Positions 27,411 through 33,800 of a DNA stretch of 41,461 nucleotides are shown here, in pieces (positions within the stretch are counted from its first letter, which is position 1; each line of letters starts with the position of its first letter). A program made the position numbers and the translations under genes. This DNA is from Altibacter sp. (GTDB taxonomy: Bacteria > Bacteroidota > Bacteroidia > Flavobacteriales > Flavobacteriaceae). The notes beneath the pieces were generated by a model. The model saw only the letters and a list, made by a program, of their open reading frames with translations. It did no database searches and was not told the origin of the DNA. Location of the stretch: contig NZ_JAIOHK010000016.1 in assembly GCF_019913785.1 (NCBI RefSeq), positions 1 through 41,461 of the forward strand, read 5' to 3'.

Positions 27411-27523
27411 GGCGTTCCCCCGCGGTTGCGGGGTCAGGCTTTCAGCGCTACACGCCTGCCCACCTGAAGCCAACCAGCAAAGGCGGGGTAGCTTGCCTCA
27501 ATCCTTAACGCAATCTGGCACAC
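27410..27523. repeat. GGGCGTT...TGGCAC flavobacterial intergenic element
   Basis: A 114-bp GC-rich block in an otherwise AT-rich gap starts with GGGCGTTCCCCCGC and ends TGGCACA. It has a perfect stem CCCCGC GGTT GCGGGG (27418-27433), then a less regular inverted stretch with CGCCT (27453-27457) and AGGCG (27481-27485). I recall very similar sequences between genes in many flavobacterial genomes, usually with GGGCGTT and TGGCAC at the ends. No coding content is evident; ORFs reported here are shadows of exbD. The DNA composition change marks it as an insert in the exbD-tonB interval. Confidence 0.7.
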
Positions 27524-27559
27524 TAAATGTTATATTATTTTAAATTATAATTTCAAACC

Positions 27560-28381
27560 TTGCAACTCTTAGATACCTCACATAAAAGAAAAAGCATGAC
27601 CATCACGGTGATTCTTCACGTGATTATCCTGATTCTGCTATTTTATGTAGGGATGACCTATTTAGATCCACCCTTGGAACGAGGTATTGCAGTGAATTTT
27701 GGAACTACAGATACCGGTACGGGTAACATCCAACCCACCGAAGCGATCAAATCGGCGCCCAAACAAGCCGAGGCAGAGCCGGTCACCCAACCCAAGTCCG
27801 AAATAAAAGAAGAAGTCGTTACACAGGACAAGGAGGATGCCCCGGTGATTAAACAGGAAGAAACCAAGAAACAACAAAACGTGACGCCAAAAAAAGTAGA
27901 ACCTAAGAAGGATCCTCCAAAAAAACCGGACCCAAAACCCGATAAATCTACCAGTGATGCGCTTTCCAGCTTGATCAATGGTCCCAAAAGCGATGGCACA
28001 CAAAAAGGAGGCGAAGGAAATGACGATACACCGGGTGATAAAGGCAATCCTAACGGAGATCCTAACGCGAGTAGTTATTACGGAACGGGAAAAGGATTAG
28101 ATGGTGATGGAAACTACCTGCTCGGTGGAAGAAAGGCGTTGAATAAAGAAAAATTTGTTCAAGACTGTAATGAGGCCGGGACTGTAGTTGTGAGTATAGA
28201 GGTGGATCGCAATGGGAAAGTGATCAGTGCTACGGCCGGAGTTCGTGGTACAACCAACAACTCAAAATGCCTTTTGGAGCCGGCGAAGCGTGCCGCTTTG
28301 GCAACTCGATTCAACAGTGACGACAAGGCGCCTGCAAAACAGATTGGAAAGATCATCTACCGTTTTACACTTTCACAGTAG
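27560..28381 (+). CDS. tonB: Energy transducer TonB
   Basis: TonB carries energy from ExbB/ExbD to outer-membrane receptors. From TTG 27560 the 273-aa protein has an inner-membrane anchor at about residues 13-35 (SMTITVILHVIILILLFYVG), a Pro/Lys/Glu-rich periplasmic spacer (KKVEPKKDPPKKPDPKPDKS), a Gly/Asn-rich segment, and a C-terminal domain with GTVVVSIEVDRNGKVISATA. The TTG start gives the expected short basic N-terminus (LDTSHKRKS); the in-frame ATG at codon 13 lies right at the anchor and would lose it. The gap from exbD is 149 bp, mostly taken by the repeat element. Confidence 0.9.
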   Translation: MQLLDTSHKRKSMTITVILHVIILILLFYVGMTYLDPPLERGIAVNFGTTDTGTGNIQPTEAIKSAPKQAEAEPVTQPKSEIKEEVVTQDKEDAPVIKQEETKKQQNVTPKKVEPKKDPPKKPDPKPDKSTSDALSSLINGPKSDGTQKGGEGNDDTPGDKGNPNGDPNASSYYGTGKGLDGDGNYLLGGRKALNKEKFVQDCNEAGTVVVSIEVDRNGKVISATAGVRGTTNNSKCLLEPAKRAALATRFNSDDKAPAKQIGKIIYRFTLSQ

Positions 28382-28420
28382 CTTAGGAACTTAATTCAAG
28401 ACATTTTTCAGTATCTTTAG

Positions 28421-28438
28421 GCTTCTTAAACAAGAAGC
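28421..28438 (+). promoter_or_regulatory. Hairpin in the leader just before the Asp-box gene
   Basis: GCTTCTT (28421-28427) AAAC AAGAAGC (28432-28438) is a perfect 7-bp stem ending one base before the ATG. TATCTTTA at 28412-28419, one mismatch from the -7 consensus, lies immediately upstream. If that promoter is used, the stem would be at or near the 5' end of the mRNA. Confidence 0.4.
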
Positions 28439-28439
28439 T

Positions 28440-30932
28440 ATGATTCGTTATTACCTACTTTGTTTGCTTGGCTTTTTAGTGATGGGATGTACGTCAACTA
28501 CTAAAAAGGAGCTAGCTGAAAATTCTTCAGAAACCGTTGAGAAATTCCCGCACGACTATATGTTTATGCAACGTGCCTATCCAACAGGTGAGATCAAAAC
28601 CAATGCCTATTCCGAGGCCATTCAGTGGAAAAAAAATGTGGCAGAACATACCAGCGGAGGCCTTTTATGGGAATTTGCAGGACCCACTAACGTTGGTGGG
28701 CGTATTACCGATATCGAAATTCCAATAGACCAGGCACAAACGTACTATGTAGGGGCAGCCTCCGGAGGGGTTTTTAAAACCACCAATGCCGGTGCTACTT
28801 GGCAGCCTATTTTCGATGAACAAGAATTCTTGTCGATAGGCGATATAGAAATTTCCAAAAACGATACTGATATTGTTTGGGTAGGTACCGGAGAGGTGAA
28901 TGCTGGAGGAGGATCTTTGGCTTACGATGGTGATGGGATCTATAAAAGTATCGATGGCGGACTCACATGGCAGGTGAAAGGACTTCCGGATGTAGGTAGC
29001 ATAGGAAAAATAGTGCTTGACCCTAACGACGACAATACGATCCTGATTGGTGCAATGGGACCCTTGTTCAGAAATGATAGCAATAGAGGTGTGTACAGAT
29101 CGACAGACGATGGAGATACCTGGGAACAAAAATTATTTGTAAGCGATTCAACCGGAGTGATCGATATGGCAATCCATCCGACCAATGGGGATATTGTGTA
29201 TGCCGCGAGTTGGGAACGCGTGAGAAGGCCCAATAGAAATCAGTACTTTGGAGAAACTTCACGACTTTATCGCTCTGTCGACGGAGGAGATACTTGGACT
29301 GTTTTAACCAATGGTCTGCCAGCAGCGGGGTCTGTATTAGGACGTATTAGTATCGATATTTCGCAGTCGAACCCGAATGTTTTGTATGTCCATTTCACAG
29401 ATCAAACCGGAATTGAAGGTATATATAAAACAACCAATGGAGGAGATTCATGGACAGAAGTAAATTCAGGTGATATTAGCAGTGCCTCCTATGAGTGGTG
29501 GTTTGGGGGGTTATTTATAGACCCAACCAATGAGAACACTATTTATTATTCAGGATTCGACAATTATAAATCGACCAACGGAGGAGCCTCCTGGTCGTCA
29601 ACATTTACAAATGTACACGTAGACCAGCACGCCATTGCATTTAATGCTTCGGTGCCAGGGCAAGTACTTTTGGGTAATGATGGAGGAATGTACAAAAGTA
29701 GTAATGGCGGAAATAGTTACGTAAAAGATAATTCATTGCCCATTACCCAATTTTACAGAATTCACGTAGACGCTCAAAATGCGGATAAAGTGTATGGTGG
29801 TTATCAGGACAACGGAACGCAAAGAACCACCACCGGAGATATAGGCAATTGGGATTTTCTTACCGGAGGTGATGGGTTTCAACCTTTGGTGGACCCCACA
29901 AATACCAATATTATTTATACGATGTCTCAATATGGAAATGTCTATAAATCTATTGATAATGGCGCAAATTTTTCAACGGTAGTAAATGGATTAGGTGCCC
30001 GAAATAATTGGAATGCACCCCTTGTTCTAGACCCTATAAACTCACAAATTCTATATTTTGGAGCAAATCAGCTCTATAAATCTACAGACGGGGCATCTTC
30101 GTGGAATGCTATTAGTCCTGATCTTACCAATGGTAGTGGTGGTGGTAATCTCACTTTTGGTACCATTACCAGTATTAGTGTCTCACCAATTCATACAGAT
30201 ACTATTTATGTAGGTACAGACGATGGCAATGTATGGGTCACGCAAGACGGGGGTGCCAATTGGACCAATATTTCCACTGCCTTGCCAAACCGATGGGTTA
30301 CCAAGGTATTAGCGTCTCGCGATGATATCAATTCGGTCTATGTCACATTTTCTGGGTATCGTTATGGGGAAGATGATGGACATGTCTACCGAAGTATCAA
30401 TAATGGAGCCTCTTGGAGTAATATTACGACCAATTTACCAGATATTCCTATAAACGATATTGAACAAGACATGCACGGTAATCTCTACCTTGGAACCGAT
30501 ATTGGGGTGCTTGCCTCCGGAAATCAAGGTTTTGGCTGGGAAGTGCTAGGAGAAAATATGCCCTCGGTAGTAGTAAACGATTTGTGCCTGCATGAAGGAA
30601 CACAATATCTATATGCCGGAACCTATGGTCGTTCCAGTTATAAATTGGATATCTCGGGTGTGGTTTTAGGAACTCAAGAAGATTTATTTAAAACTGAAGT
30701 TGTCGTATATCCTAATCCGGCTTCGGAAATGGTACATATTAAACTTCCAAAAAGTTCGGCGAATACGGCGGTTGTCATATTCGATCAATTAGGTAGAAGA
30801 GTACTTATGCAATATTTTTCAGAACCCAATAGCACTTTTACCATAAACATTTCTCAGCTGCCTCAGGGAGTGTATTTTGTTAAGATCGAGCAGGGGAAAA
30901 AGCAGGCTACAAAAAGGTTACTCATAAAATAG
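28440..30932 (+). CDS. Asp-box (sialidase/VPS10-like) surface lipoprotein with T9SS sorting domain
   Basis: The 830-aa protein has a lipoprotein-like signal (MIRYYLLCLLGFLVMGCTST, Cys17). About ten Asp-box motifs follow, such as TTNAGATWQPI, SIDGGLTWQV, STDDGDTWEQ, SVDGGDTWTV, TTNGGDSWTE and TQDGGANWTN, the pattern of multi-bladed propellers in sortilin (VPS10), GH74 and sialidase-like proteins. No catalytic set of a known glycoside hydrolase can be assigned. The last 80 residues (VVYPNPASEMVHIKLPKSSA to ATKRLLIK) form a T9SS type A sorting domain, so both a lipid anchor and T9SS export are suggested. It lies between tonB and folC. Confidence 0.85.
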   Translation: MIRYYLLCLLGFLVMGCTSTTKKELAENSSETVEKFPHDYMFMQRAYPTGEIKTNAYSEAIQWKKNVAEHTSGGLLWEFAGPTNVGGRITDIEIPIDQAQTYYVGAASGGVFKTTNAGATWQPIFDEQEFLSIGDIEISKNDTDIVWVGTGEVNAGGGSLAYDGDGIYKSIDGGLTWQVKGLPDVGSIGKIVLDPNDDNTILIGAMGPLFRNDSNRGVYRSTDDGDTWEQKLFVSDSTGVIDMAIHPTNGDIVYAASWERVRRPNRNQYFGETSRLYRSVDGGDTWTVLTNGLPAAGSVLGRISIDISQSNPNVLYVHFTDQTGIEGIYKTTNGGDSWTEVNSGDISSASYEWWFGGLFIDPTNENTIYYSGFDNYKSTNGGASWSSTFTNVHVDQHAIAFNASVPGQVLLGNDGGMYKSSNGGNSYVKDNSLPITQFYRIHVDAQNADKVYGGYQDNGTQRTTTGDIGNWDFLTGGDGFQPLVDPTNTNIIYTMSQYGNVYKSIDNGANFSTVVNGLGARNNWNAPLVLDPINSQILYFGANQLYKSTDGASSWNAISPDLTNGSGGGNLTFGTITSISVSPIHTDTIYVGTDDGNVWVTQDGGANWTNISTALPNRWVTKVLASRDDINSVYVTFSGYRYGEDDGHVYRSINNGASWSNITTNLPDIPINDIEQDMHGNLYLGTDIGVLASGNQGFGWEVLGENMPSVVVNDLCLHEGTQYLYAGTYGRSSYKLDISGVVLGTQEDLFKTEVVVYPNPASEMVHIKLPKSSANTAVVIFDQLGRRVLMQYFSEPNSTFTINISQLPQGVYFVKIEQGKKQATKRLLIK

Positions 30933-30985
30933 GATAAGTCATAAACTATTCCGATACCATAGCGTGGTTATTTGCACAATTACCC

Positions 30986-32158
30986 ATGTACCAGCGTGTG
31001 GGAAGTGCTGCCTACAAAGCAGACCTTTCCAATACATTGTTGTTAACCGATTATCTAGCACATCCCGAACATCATTTTAAAACCATTCACGTCGCCGGAA
31101 CCAATGGCAAGGGATCTACAAGTCATATGCTGGCTTCCGTGCTTCAGGAAGCAGGATACAAGGTAGGCCTATATACGTCGCCCCATCTGAAGGATTTTCG
31201 GGAGCGTATAAAAATTAACGGGGAAGTAATTCCAAAGCGGATGGTTTCGACGTTCGTAACAAAACACAAGTTGTTTTTTGAAAAAAATGAACTTTCATTT
31301 TTCGAAATGACCGTAGGTTTGGCATTCGATTATTTTCGAAAGGAACAGGTGGATATTGCGGTTATTGAAGTAGGAATGGGAGGCAGATTGGACAGTACGA
31401 ATATTATCAGTCCGGAGGTTTCCGTCATAACAAATATAGGAATGGACCATACGCAATTCTTGGGTTCAACTTTGGCAGAGATTGCTTCGGAAAAGGCCGG
31501 AATTATAAAAACGGGGGTGCAGGTTGTTATTGGTGAATCGGTTCCAGAAACGAAAGCCGTTTTTTTAAAAATCGCCAAGGAGAAAAAGGCCGCGATCATT
31601 TTTGCGGAAATGATGGATCATGGGGTGTATACTTCAGATTTACTGGGAAATTATCAGCAGAAGAATAGAAGGACGGTATTGACAACATTGCGGCTCTTAA
31701 AAAACAGCGGATGGAAGCTTTCAGAAAAGGCTATAAAAGAAGGCCTGAAAAAGGTAGTAAAAAATACCGGATTGTTGGGACGTTGGCAGCAATTGCAGGA
31801 ACATCCAAAGGTCATTTGTGATACGGCACATAATAAGGAAGGGCTCGCTGTGGTGTTTGAACAGATTGCACAAGAATCTTTTAAAGACCTGCATATTGTT
31901 TTGGGAGCCGTCAATGATAAGGACCTAGAACTGCTGTTGCCGCTGTTTCCGAAAAGCGCTCTTTATTATTTTTGTAAACCGAACGTTCCACGGGGATTAG
32001 ATGCGAATGAACTAGCTTTAAAAGCAGCTGACCATCAATTATATGGTGAGGTGTTTGTCACTGTAAAAAAGGCTTATAAAGCGGCACTTAAAATTGCAGG
32101 CAAAGATGACTTTATTTATGTGGGGGGAAGTACGTTTGTGGTTGCAGAAGTTTTATGA
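30986..32158 (+). CDS. folC: Bifunctional folylpolyglutamate synthase/dihydrofolate synthase
   Basis: FolC joins L-glutamate to dihydropteroate and to folates, using ATP in the cytosol. The 390-aa frame has the P-loop HVAGTNGKGSTSHMLASVLQ, the substrate loop SPHLKDFRERIKINGE, AVIEVGMGGRLDSTNIISPE, ITNIGMDHTQFLGSTLAEIA and ICDTAHNKEGLAVVFEQIAQ. The first canonical start is ATG 30986, but the sequence before it is in frame for 15 more codons and reads INYSDTIAWLFAQLP, which matches the usual start of this family (MNY...LF..LP). An ATA at 30941 stands where Met would be expected, and the codons upstream close with TAA at 30935. The true start may be ATA 30941 or the shorter ATG form. Confidence 0.93.
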   Translation: MYQRVGSAAYKADLSNTLLLTDYLAHPEHHFKTIHVAGTNGKGSTSHMLASVLQEAGYKVGLYTSPHLKDFRERIKINGEVIPKRMVSTFVTKHKLFFEKNELSFFEMTVGLAFDYFRKEQVDIAVIEVGMGGRLDSTNIISPEVSVITNIGMDHTQFLGSTLAEIASEKAGIIKTGVQVVIGESVPETKAVFLKIAKEKKAAIIFAEMMDHGVYTSDLLGNYQQKNRRTVLTTLRLLKNSGWKLSEKAIKEGLKKVVKNTGLLGRWQQLQEHPKVICDTAHNKEGLAVVFEQIAQESFKDLHIVLGAVNDKDLELLLPLFPKSALYYFCKPNVPRGLDANELALKAADHQLYGEVFVTVKKAYKAALKIAGKDDFIYVGGSTFVVAEVL

Positions 32159-32175
32159 TTTTTTTGAAATAATTG

Positions 32176-32206
32176 TTTGCGAGTATTAAAAACTAGCCTA
32201 TATTTG
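32176..32206 (+). promoter_or_regulatory. Bacteroidota-type promoter of tRNA-Val(TAC)
   Basis: TTTG (32176-32179) and TATATTTG (32199-32206) are separated by 19 nt, a perfect match to the Bacteroidota consensus. The mature tRNA begins 17 nt after the -7 box. Confidence 0.9.
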
Positions 32207-32222
32207 CAACCGCTAACAAGTA

Positions 32223-32297
32223 GGGCAATTAGCTCAGTTGGTTCAGAGCACCTCGTTTACACCGAGGGGGTCGGGGGTTCGAATCCCTCATTGCCCA
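32223..32297 (+). tRNA. tRNA-Val (anticodon TAC)
   Basis: The 75-nt gene folds into a normal cloverleaf: acceptor GGGCAAT/ATTGCCC with discriminator A, D-arm AGCTCAGTTGGTTCAGAGC, anticodon stem CCTCG/CGAGG with loop TTTACAC (anticodon TAC at 32258-32260), and T-arm with GGTTCGAATCC. CCA is not encoded, as usual in this phylum. A strong promoter precedes it and a strong hairpin follows. Confidence 0.97.
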
Positions 32298-32308
32298 CAT
32301 CAAGCACC

Positions 32309-32339
32309 ATCCCGATGAGAAATTCTCATCGGGATTTTT
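32309..32339 (+). terminator. Terminator of tRNA-Val(TAC)
   Basis: A perfect 12-bp stem ATCCCGATGAGA (32309-32320) / TCTCATCGGGAT (32324-32335) around AAT, followed by five T. It lies 11 nt after the tRNA. Confidence 0.85.
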
Positions 32340-32341
32340 GT

Positions 32342-32499
32342 TTTCGAGAACCCCAAGCTTTGGCTTGAAGGGTTTGAGTAAACAAAAATCACAATGCGCA
32401 TAGCGCATGGGATTGTATTTGCAGAAGTGGTTTCATCATAGGGATCACGGAAGTAATCCCATTGGATATTTCGAGAACCCCAAGCCTTTGGCTTGAAGG
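32342..32499. repeat. Pair of 30-31 bp repeats with short hairpins between the tRNA genes
   Basis: TTTCGAGAACCCCAAGC and TTTGGCTTGAAGG occur at 32342-32371 and again at 32469-32499. Each copy forms a small stem (CAAGC TTTG GCTTG in the first, CAAGCC TTT GGCTTG in the second). Between them sit ATGCGC ATA GCGCAT (32394-32408) and a block from 32417 to 32460 that recurs in altered form after the second tRNA gene (32786-32827). No protein coding is convincing. Confidence 0.7.
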
Positions 32500-32544
32500 A
32501 GTGGTTTGAAACAAGGAAACTGGAAAGTATTCTATAAGAAAATA

Positions 32545-32577
32545 CTTGTTTCTGATTACGGTTTTATAGTATATTTG
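32545..32577 (+). promoter_or_regulatory. Probable promoter of tRNA-Val(GAC)
   Basis: TATATTTG (32570-32577) is a perfect -7 box. CTTG (32545-32548) lies 21 nt before it and is an acceptable -33. The tRNA starts 9 nt after the -7 box. Confidence 0.7.
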
Positions 32578-32585
32578 CGTCTTCC

Positions 32586-32660
32586 GGGTCATTAACTCAG
32601 TTGGTTCAGAGTGTCACGTCGACAACGTGGAAGTCACTGGTTCGAATCCAGTATGACCCA
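32586..32660 (+). tRNA. tRNA-Val (anticodon GAC), unusual C33
   Basis: The 75-nt gene folds as acceptor GGGTCAT/ATGACCC with discriminator A, D-stem ACTC/GAGT, anticodon stem TCACG/CGTGG, loop TCGACAA, and T-arm with TGGTTCGAATCCA. The anticodon GAC is at 32621-32623. The base before the anticodon (position 33, at 32620) is C where nearly all tRNAs have U, and the D-stem opens with A10-U25. No CCA is encoded. It has its own promoter box and terminator, so it looks expressed. Confidence 0.9.
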
Positions 32661-32670
32661 CATCAAGCAG

Positions 32671-32702
32671 AAAATCCATTCGCAGGGCGAATGGATTTTT
32701 TA
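32671..32702 (+). terminator. Terminator of tRNA-Val(GAC)
   Basis: AAAATCCATTCG (32671-32682) and CGAATGGATTTT (32688-32699) form a perfect 12-bp stem around CAGGG, running into a T-tract. It follows the tRNA after 10 nt. Confidence 0.85.
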
Positions 32703-32703
32703 A

Positions 32704-32848
32704 TTTCCGAGAAATCGGAAAACGAAGTTTTATAGATTCGTAGGAAATTAAAAAATAACAGCATGTGCAATATGCTGTATTTTCTATTTGCAGTAGTGGT
32801 TTTTATCTGGATCACCGCAGGTAATTCTTTATCGTCTAGAACGATAAA
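32704..32848. other. String of perfect hairpins downstream of tRNA-Val(GAC)
   Basis: TTTCCGA GAAA TCGGAAA (32704-32721), ACAGCAT...ATGCTGT (32758-32778) and TTTATCGT CTAGA ACGATAAA (32828-32848) are each perfect stems in about 150 bp without a convincing ORF. Between the second and third lies a degenerate copy (32786-32827) of the block seen at 32417-32460. Confidence 0.7.
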
Positions 32849-32881
32849 AACAAAATTTGCTGTATATTCAAAGATTTCTCT

Positions 32882-33079
32882 TTACAAAATCCGCTTCATA
32901 ATGAAACCAGTAATTAAGGTTTTTCCTGTTTTTAATAAAGTATTGGTAATGATATTATTAGTGAGCTTGTAACCTATATTATTATAACTGAGTATCAGCT
33001 CTTCCTTGGCAATTTGACGCCTTAGATCAACTTTTTTTAAGTCGAAAGCTATTTCTTTTAATGAATTATAATTTCTCAT
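32882..33079 (-). CDS. Small protein, 65 aa, third gene of the YtxH trio
   Basis: The ORF begins MRNYNSLKEIAFDLKKVDLR and continues RQIAKEELILSYNNIGYKLT with a C-terminal hydrophobic segment (NTLLKTGKTLITGFIMKRIL). Its ATG overlaps the TGA of the holin-like gene (ATGA at 33079-33076), strong evidence that it is real. I recall a small family of this form following YtxH and holin-like genes in Flavobacteriaceae (possibly DUF6327), but cannot confirm it here. A regulatory or membrane-stress role is only an inference. Confidence 0.75.
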   Translation of the reverse strand: MRNYNSLKEIAFDLKKVDLRRQIAKEELILSYNNIGYKLTNNIITNTLLKTGKTLITGFIMKRIL

Positions 33080-33426
33080 ATCTGAAAATAGTTGGATGAT
33101 AGTTTTTTCACGACGTACTTTTCTATTCCATGTCGGCGAATGTACATTATAAGGCCTATAACTAGGTATATTCCTGCTGTTATTAAAAAGCCTATTGGAG
33201 TGCTACCAATTACTGCCCCAAGGTAAAGTGATAGTGCGATGGAACAGAAAAAGAAAAATAACAAGAATACGATTCCAAGCACGAGTTTTTTAACAAGCCC
33301 AACCGAAATCTTTGCCAGATGGTAAAACACCTTTAATTTAAGATATTCCAGTTCCTGGTCGGTATATTCCTGGGTTAAAGACGCACTATTATTTATAGCT
33401 TTACTAAAAGTCTTTAAAAGATTCAT
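33076..33426 (-). CDS. Phage-holin-like/DUF1469-type membrane protein, 116 aa
   Basis: The 116-aa protein has a charged N-terminal helix (QEYTDQELEYLKLKVFYHLA) followed by two hydrophobic segments, LVLGIVFLLFFFFCSIALSL and PIGFLITAGIYLVIGLIMYI, and a basic tail (RRHGIEKYVVKKL). This is the layout of small holin-like/putative superfamily III holin-X proteins found in the genomes of Bacteroidota, which are unrelated to active phage here. Stop and next start overlap, and it follows the YtxH gene after 8 bp, so three genes form one operon. Confidence 0.8.
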   Translation of the reverse strand: MNLLKTFSKAINNSASLTQEYTDQELEYLKLKVFYHLAKISVGLVKKLVLGIVFLLFFFFCSIALSLYLGAVIGSTPIGFLITAGIYLVIGLIMYIRRHGIEKYVVKKLSSNYFQI

Positions 33427-33434
33427 AGCGGTTT

Positions 33435-33800
33435 TTATTTGTTTAAAGCGACTTTACGATTCTTCTTTTTAAGCTCAGCCAGTTTCTTTTCCAATGCTGT
33501 AATCACATCATCTGTTTTAGATCCCACGCTAGTGACAAGATTGTCAAGTTCTTCCTCTACGGTAGCACCTTTTTTTAGCCTTTCAGCCAATTGATGTTGC
33601 CATTCTTGTGCCTTATCTATCATGTTGTCTTTTATGTCTTGAGCCGAGTGAACAACCTTGTCTTTGGCTTGATTAGCCTTTCTTTTTATCTTCTTTCTTG
33701 TTTTTGAACCTTTATCTGGTGCGTATAGTATCCCAATGGCTAAGCCGATCGCCGCTCCACTTAAAAGTCCTGCAATTAAATTTTGATTGTTATTTGACAT
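33435..33800 (-). CDS. YtxH domain-containing protein
   Basis: From ATG 33800 the 121-aa protein begins MSNNNQNLIAGLLSGAAIGL with a single Gly-rich membrane segment (LIAGLLSGAAIGLAIGILYA) followed at once by PDKGSKTRKKIKRKANQAKD, the YtxH signature, and then a long helical tail with AEEL-type coiled-coil character (EELDNLVTSVGSKTDDVITA). The in-frame ATG at 33845 would add 15 hydrophilic residues and is less likely. YtxH proteins occur in general stress operons of many Gram-positives and Bacteroidota, but the function is open. It is the first gene of the trio. Confidence 0.85.
   Translation of the reverse strand: MSNNNQNLIAGLLSGAAIGLAIGILYAPDKGSKTRKKIKRKANQAKDKVVHSAQDIKDNMIDKAQEWQHQLAERLKKGATVEEELDNLVTSVGSKTDDVITALEKKLAELKKKNRKVALNK

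Noticed and set aside
27658-28047. 129- and 113-codon minus-strand ORFs opposite tonB
   Set aside because: They are low-complexity frames (Gly/Ser/Phe-rich) created by the Pro/Lys/Glu-rich TonB spacer.
28665-29233. Minus-strand ORFs of 154 and 97 codons inside the Asp-box gene
   Set aside because: They lie antisense to regular Asp-box repeats and have no domain signature.
32177-32368. 63-codon ORF over the first tRNA-Val
   Set aside because: It runs through the tRNA and its terminator; such ORFs are a common artefact at tRNA genes.
32763-32972. 69-codon plus-strand ORF after the second tRNA gene
   Set aside because: It overlaps hairpins and the convergent 65-aa gene, and shows no recognisable family.
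33076-33426. Prophage lysis gene (holin)
   Set aside because: No phage structural, integrase or endolysin gene is present; the holin-like protein sits in a YtxH operon typical of the chromosome.
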